A stretch of DNA of 7,663 nucleotides from Sphingomonas sp. (GTDB lineage Bacteria > Pseudomonadota > Alphaproteobacteria > Sphingomonadales > Sphingomonadaceae): NCBI GenBank assembly GCA_025981625.1, contig JAICXF010000071.1, forward strand, positions 1 to 7,663, written 5' to 3'. Positions 6,735 through 7,663 of this stretch are shown piece by piece. A program made the translations under genes and the position numbers. Numbering within the stretch: position 1 is the first letter of the stretch; every line of letters begins with the position of its first letter. The notes below the pieces were generated by a model, which did no database searches, had not been told where the DNA came from, and worked only from the letters and a program-made list of their open reading frames with translations.

Positions 6735-7136
6735 ATGGGCAACTCAAAAACCGCGCAAACGCAAGGACTTGAGCTAAACGGTGCACGCGTGCTGGTGATT
6801 GAGGACGAATTTTACATCGCCGACGACCTCCGCCGAACGTTGAAAGCGGCCGGCGCGGAGCTCGTCGGTCCATATTCGACTGTCGCGACGGCAAGCAGGG
6901 CAGTCGACGACGGGCACTTCGATTGTGCCGTCATCGACCTGAACCTGCACGGAGAAAGCGCGATTCCGATCGCGGAGCGGCTGTTTCAGAACGGCAAGTC
7001 GTTCGCCATCGCCACCGGCTATGCCGTCGACGCCCTACCCGAACATCTGAAGCATGTGCCGCGGATCGAAAAGCCGTTCGACCCGCCGGCACTGCTGGAA
7101 GTGATCGGGCAGCTCAGCTGCGCGAGGGCTGCCTGA
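6735..7136 (+). CDS. Single-domain response regulator, FAT GUY-like (133 aa)
   Basis: A stand-alone receiver domain with no output domain. VLVIEDE (19-25) gives the acidic Mg site E23/D24, CAVIDLNL (64-71) the phosphoacceptor D68, FAIATGY (90-96) the switch threonine T94, and RIEKPFD (110-116) the conserved K113-P114. The F-x-x-ATGY segment followed by a Pro-containing K-P-F loop marks the FAT GUY group of alphaproteobacterial receivers. These pair with HWE/HisKA_2 kinases, and at least one (SdrG of Sphingomonas melonis) acts in the general stress phosphorelay. ATG 6735 follows AAAAGG (6721-6726) with an 8-nt spacer. An N-terminal extension of about 16 polar residues precedes the domain. The HWE kinase encoded 830 bp away on the opposite strand is the natural candidate partner; that pairing is inference. 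Confidence 0.93.
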   Translation: MGNSKTAQTQGLELNGARVLVIEDEFYIADDLRRTLKAAGAELVGPYSTVATASRAVDDGHFDCAVIDLNLHGESAIPIAERLFQNGKSFAIATGYAVDALPEHLKHVPRIEKPFDPPALLEVIGQLSCARAA

Positions 7137-7142
7137 CGCCGC

Positions 7143-7208
7143 TCAGATAACCCCGAGCAGCCACAGGATGAGGATCAGGATCAAGAGACCGCCAAGACCG
7201 ATATACAT
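7143..7208 (-). CDS. 21-residue hydrophobic membrane peptide
   Basis: A tiny gene: ATG at 7208, 21 codons, TGA at 7145-7143. The peptide is MYIGLGGLLILILILWLLGV plus a final Ile, a single transmembrane helix with no charged residue. Support for translation is strong for its size: GGAGG at 7218-7214 with a 5-nt spacer, inside GGGAGGAA, and a perfect EcfG-type promoter with CGTT 30 nt before the ATG. It lies 6 bp from the stop of the response regulator, tail to tail. Short single-helix peptides of this sort are frequent in sphingomonads and often unannotated. Possible roles include modulating a membrane partner or protecting the envelope under stress; none is demonstrated. A non-coding stress transcript is the alternative reading. 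Confidence 0.7.
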   Translation of the reverse strand: MYIGLGGLLILILILWLLGVI

Positions 7209-7238
7209 ATGTTCCTCCCGTTTTCGTGTTGGTTGTGA

Positions 7239-7264
7239 AACGGTGCGGGAGCGGCTCTCGTTCC
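7239..7264 (-). promoter_or_regulatory. EcfG (general stress sigma factor) promoter
   Basis: On the minus strand GGAAC (7264-7260) is followed by 17 bp and CGTT (7242-7239), matching the consensus GGAAC-N16-17-CGTT recognised by EcfG sigma factors of alphaproteobacteria. Transcription would start near 7232-7233 and run into the 21-residue peptide gene, leaving a leader of about 25 nt. I found no other GGAAC/CGTT pair at this spacing in an intergenic position in the window. Confidence 0.78.
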
Positions 7265-7283
7265 AGTCGTTTCGCCGGCGTGA

Positions 7284-7321
7284 CACTTTCCGACGGTATT
7301 ATTTTACCCGTCCGGAAAGTG
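7284..7321. repeat. Imperfect inverted repeat, 13 bp arms
   Basis: CACTTTCCGACGG (7284-7296) pairs with CCGTCCGGAAAGTG (7308-7321), with one bulged C (7313) and an AT-rich 11-nt loop. It sits upstream of both the EcfG promoter (minus) and the rplM promoter (plus), so it is outside both predicted transcripts and more likely a protein-binding operator or a remnant terminator than an mRNA structure. No T-run follows on either strand. Confidence 0.6.
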
Positions 7322-7331
7322 CCGGATTTGC

Positions 7332-7360
7332 TTGACTTTCTGCTCTCCGGCAGCAAATAG
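7332..7360 (+). promoter_or_regulatory. Candidate rplM promoter
   Basis: TTGACT (7332-7337) is a 5/6 -35 box. At 17 bp spacing the -10 position holds AAATAG (7355-7360), a poor match, but weak -10 boxes are common in GC-rich alphaproteobacteria. Transcription from about 7367 would give an rplM leader of about 65 nt containing the stems listed next. Confidence 0.5.
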
Positions 7361-7370
7361 CGCGTCCGAC

Positions 7371-7409
7371 GGCGGCGCCCAGGCGAAGGCTCATGGCGCC
7401 GCCTTTCGC
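7371..7409 (+). promoter_or_regulatory. rplM leader with two mutually exclusive stems
   Basis: Stem A is a perfect 9-bp repeat, GGCGGCGCC (7371-7379) with GGCGCCGCC (7395-7403). Stem B pairs GCGAAGGC (7383-7390) with GCCTTTCGC (7401-7409), 8 bp with one bulged T (7404). Bases 7401-7403 belong to both, so only one stem can form. They lie between the candidate promoter and the rplM ribosome binding site. This layout resembles autoregulatory leaders of ribosomal-protein operons, but no known L13 leader consensus was recognised. Confidence 0.5.
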
Positions 7410-7433
7410 ATTTCATTGAAAGGATCGTCAGCC

Positions 7434-7663
7434 ATGAAGGCGCTGATGAAGACGACCAAGTCGGCCAAGCCGGCCGAGGTCGAGAAGAAATGGCACCTGA
7501 TCGACGCCGAAGGGCTGGTCGTCGGTCGCCTGGCGACGATCGTCGCCAATATCCTGCGCGGCAAGCACAAGCCGAGCTTCACGCCGCACGTCGACTGCGG
7601 CGACCATGTCGTGATCGTCAATGCCGACAAGGTCCGCTTCACCGGCCGCAAGCTCGAGAAGAA
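7434..7663 (+). CDS. rplM: 50S ribosomal protein L13 (C-terminus cut by window edge)
   Basis: The first 76 codons are present. L13 is an early-assembling protein of the large ribosomal subunit that binds 23S rRNA. Family landmarks: [18 protein letters not shown] (residues 18-35), [20 protein letters not shown] (38-57), [19 protein letters not shown] near the edge (59 onward). ATG 7434 is preceded by GAAAGGA (7418-7424) with a 9-nt spacer, which favours it over the internal ATG at 7446. The N-terminus is some 15 residues longer than E. coli L13, as often seen in sphingomonads. rpsI (S9) normally follows and would lie beyond the window. The gene is divergent from the stress-peptide gene. Confidence 0.97.
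   Translation, partial: MKALMKTTKSAKPAEVEKKWHLIDAEGLVVGRLATIVANILRGKHKPSFTPHVDCGDHVVIVNADKVRFTGRKLEK

Noticed and set aside
7114..7416. 100-codon minus-strand frame over the rplM upstream region
   Set aside because: It has no domain, and it runs through the palindrome, the stress promoter and the 21-residue gene in another frame; the regulatory reading explains the region better.

Overview
The window is GC-rich, gene-dense chromosomal DNA from an alphaproteobacterium, most likely a sphingomonad (Sphingomonadales). The clues are an alphaproteobacterial-type heme A synthase, an HWE-family histidine kinase, a single-domain response regulator with an ATGY signature of the FAT GUY type, a perfect match to the alphaproteobacterial general-stress (EcfG) promoter, and a MerC-domain gene beside ctaA. 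The species assignment is inference. I see no mobile element, CRISPR array, rRNA or tRNA gene.

Layout. 1-351 (minus): 5' part of a MerC-domain membrane protein, running off the left edge. 441-1514 (plus): ctaA, heme A synthase. 1511-1801 (minus): a 96-aa membrane-anchored hypothetical protein, tail to tail with ctaA. 1858-2172 (plus): cutA. 2297-2479 (plus): a 60-aa soluble protein. 2476-2778 (minus): a 100-aa acidic hypothetical protein, tail to tail with the 60-aa gene. 2920-3453 (minus): a 177-aa exported hypothetical protein with a stem-loop just after its stop. 3546-5903 (minus): a 785-aa PAS-GAF-PAS-PAS-HWE sensor kinase. 5890-6672 (minus): a Crp/Fnr-family regulator, upstream of the kinase and overlapping it. 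6735-7136 (plus): the response regulator, divergent from the Crp/Fnr gene. 7143-7208 (minus): a 21-residue hydrophobic peptide gene. 7434-7663 (plus): rplM (ribosomal protein L13), running off the right edge.

The centre of interest is the signalling block 3546-7264. A Crp/Fnr regulator and a multi-sensor HWE kinase form an overlapping transcription unit. A phospho-acceptor-only response regulator is transcribed divergently from them. Immediately beyond it lies a tiny membrane peptide gene with a strong ribosome binding site and a GGAAC-N17-CGTT promoter. This looks like an input module and one output of the general stress response, although phyR, nepR and ecfG themselves are not in the window.

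The rplM upstream region is also structured. It has an imperfect 13-bp inverted repeat, a TTGACT-type promoter and a leader in which two stems compete for the same bases, suggesting a ribosomal-protein leader control element. Intergenic spaces are short; the longest, 7209-7433, is accounted for by these elements. Several start codons were moved from the longest reading frame to internal GTG, TTG or ATG codons because good Shine-Dalgarno sequences sit in front of those.
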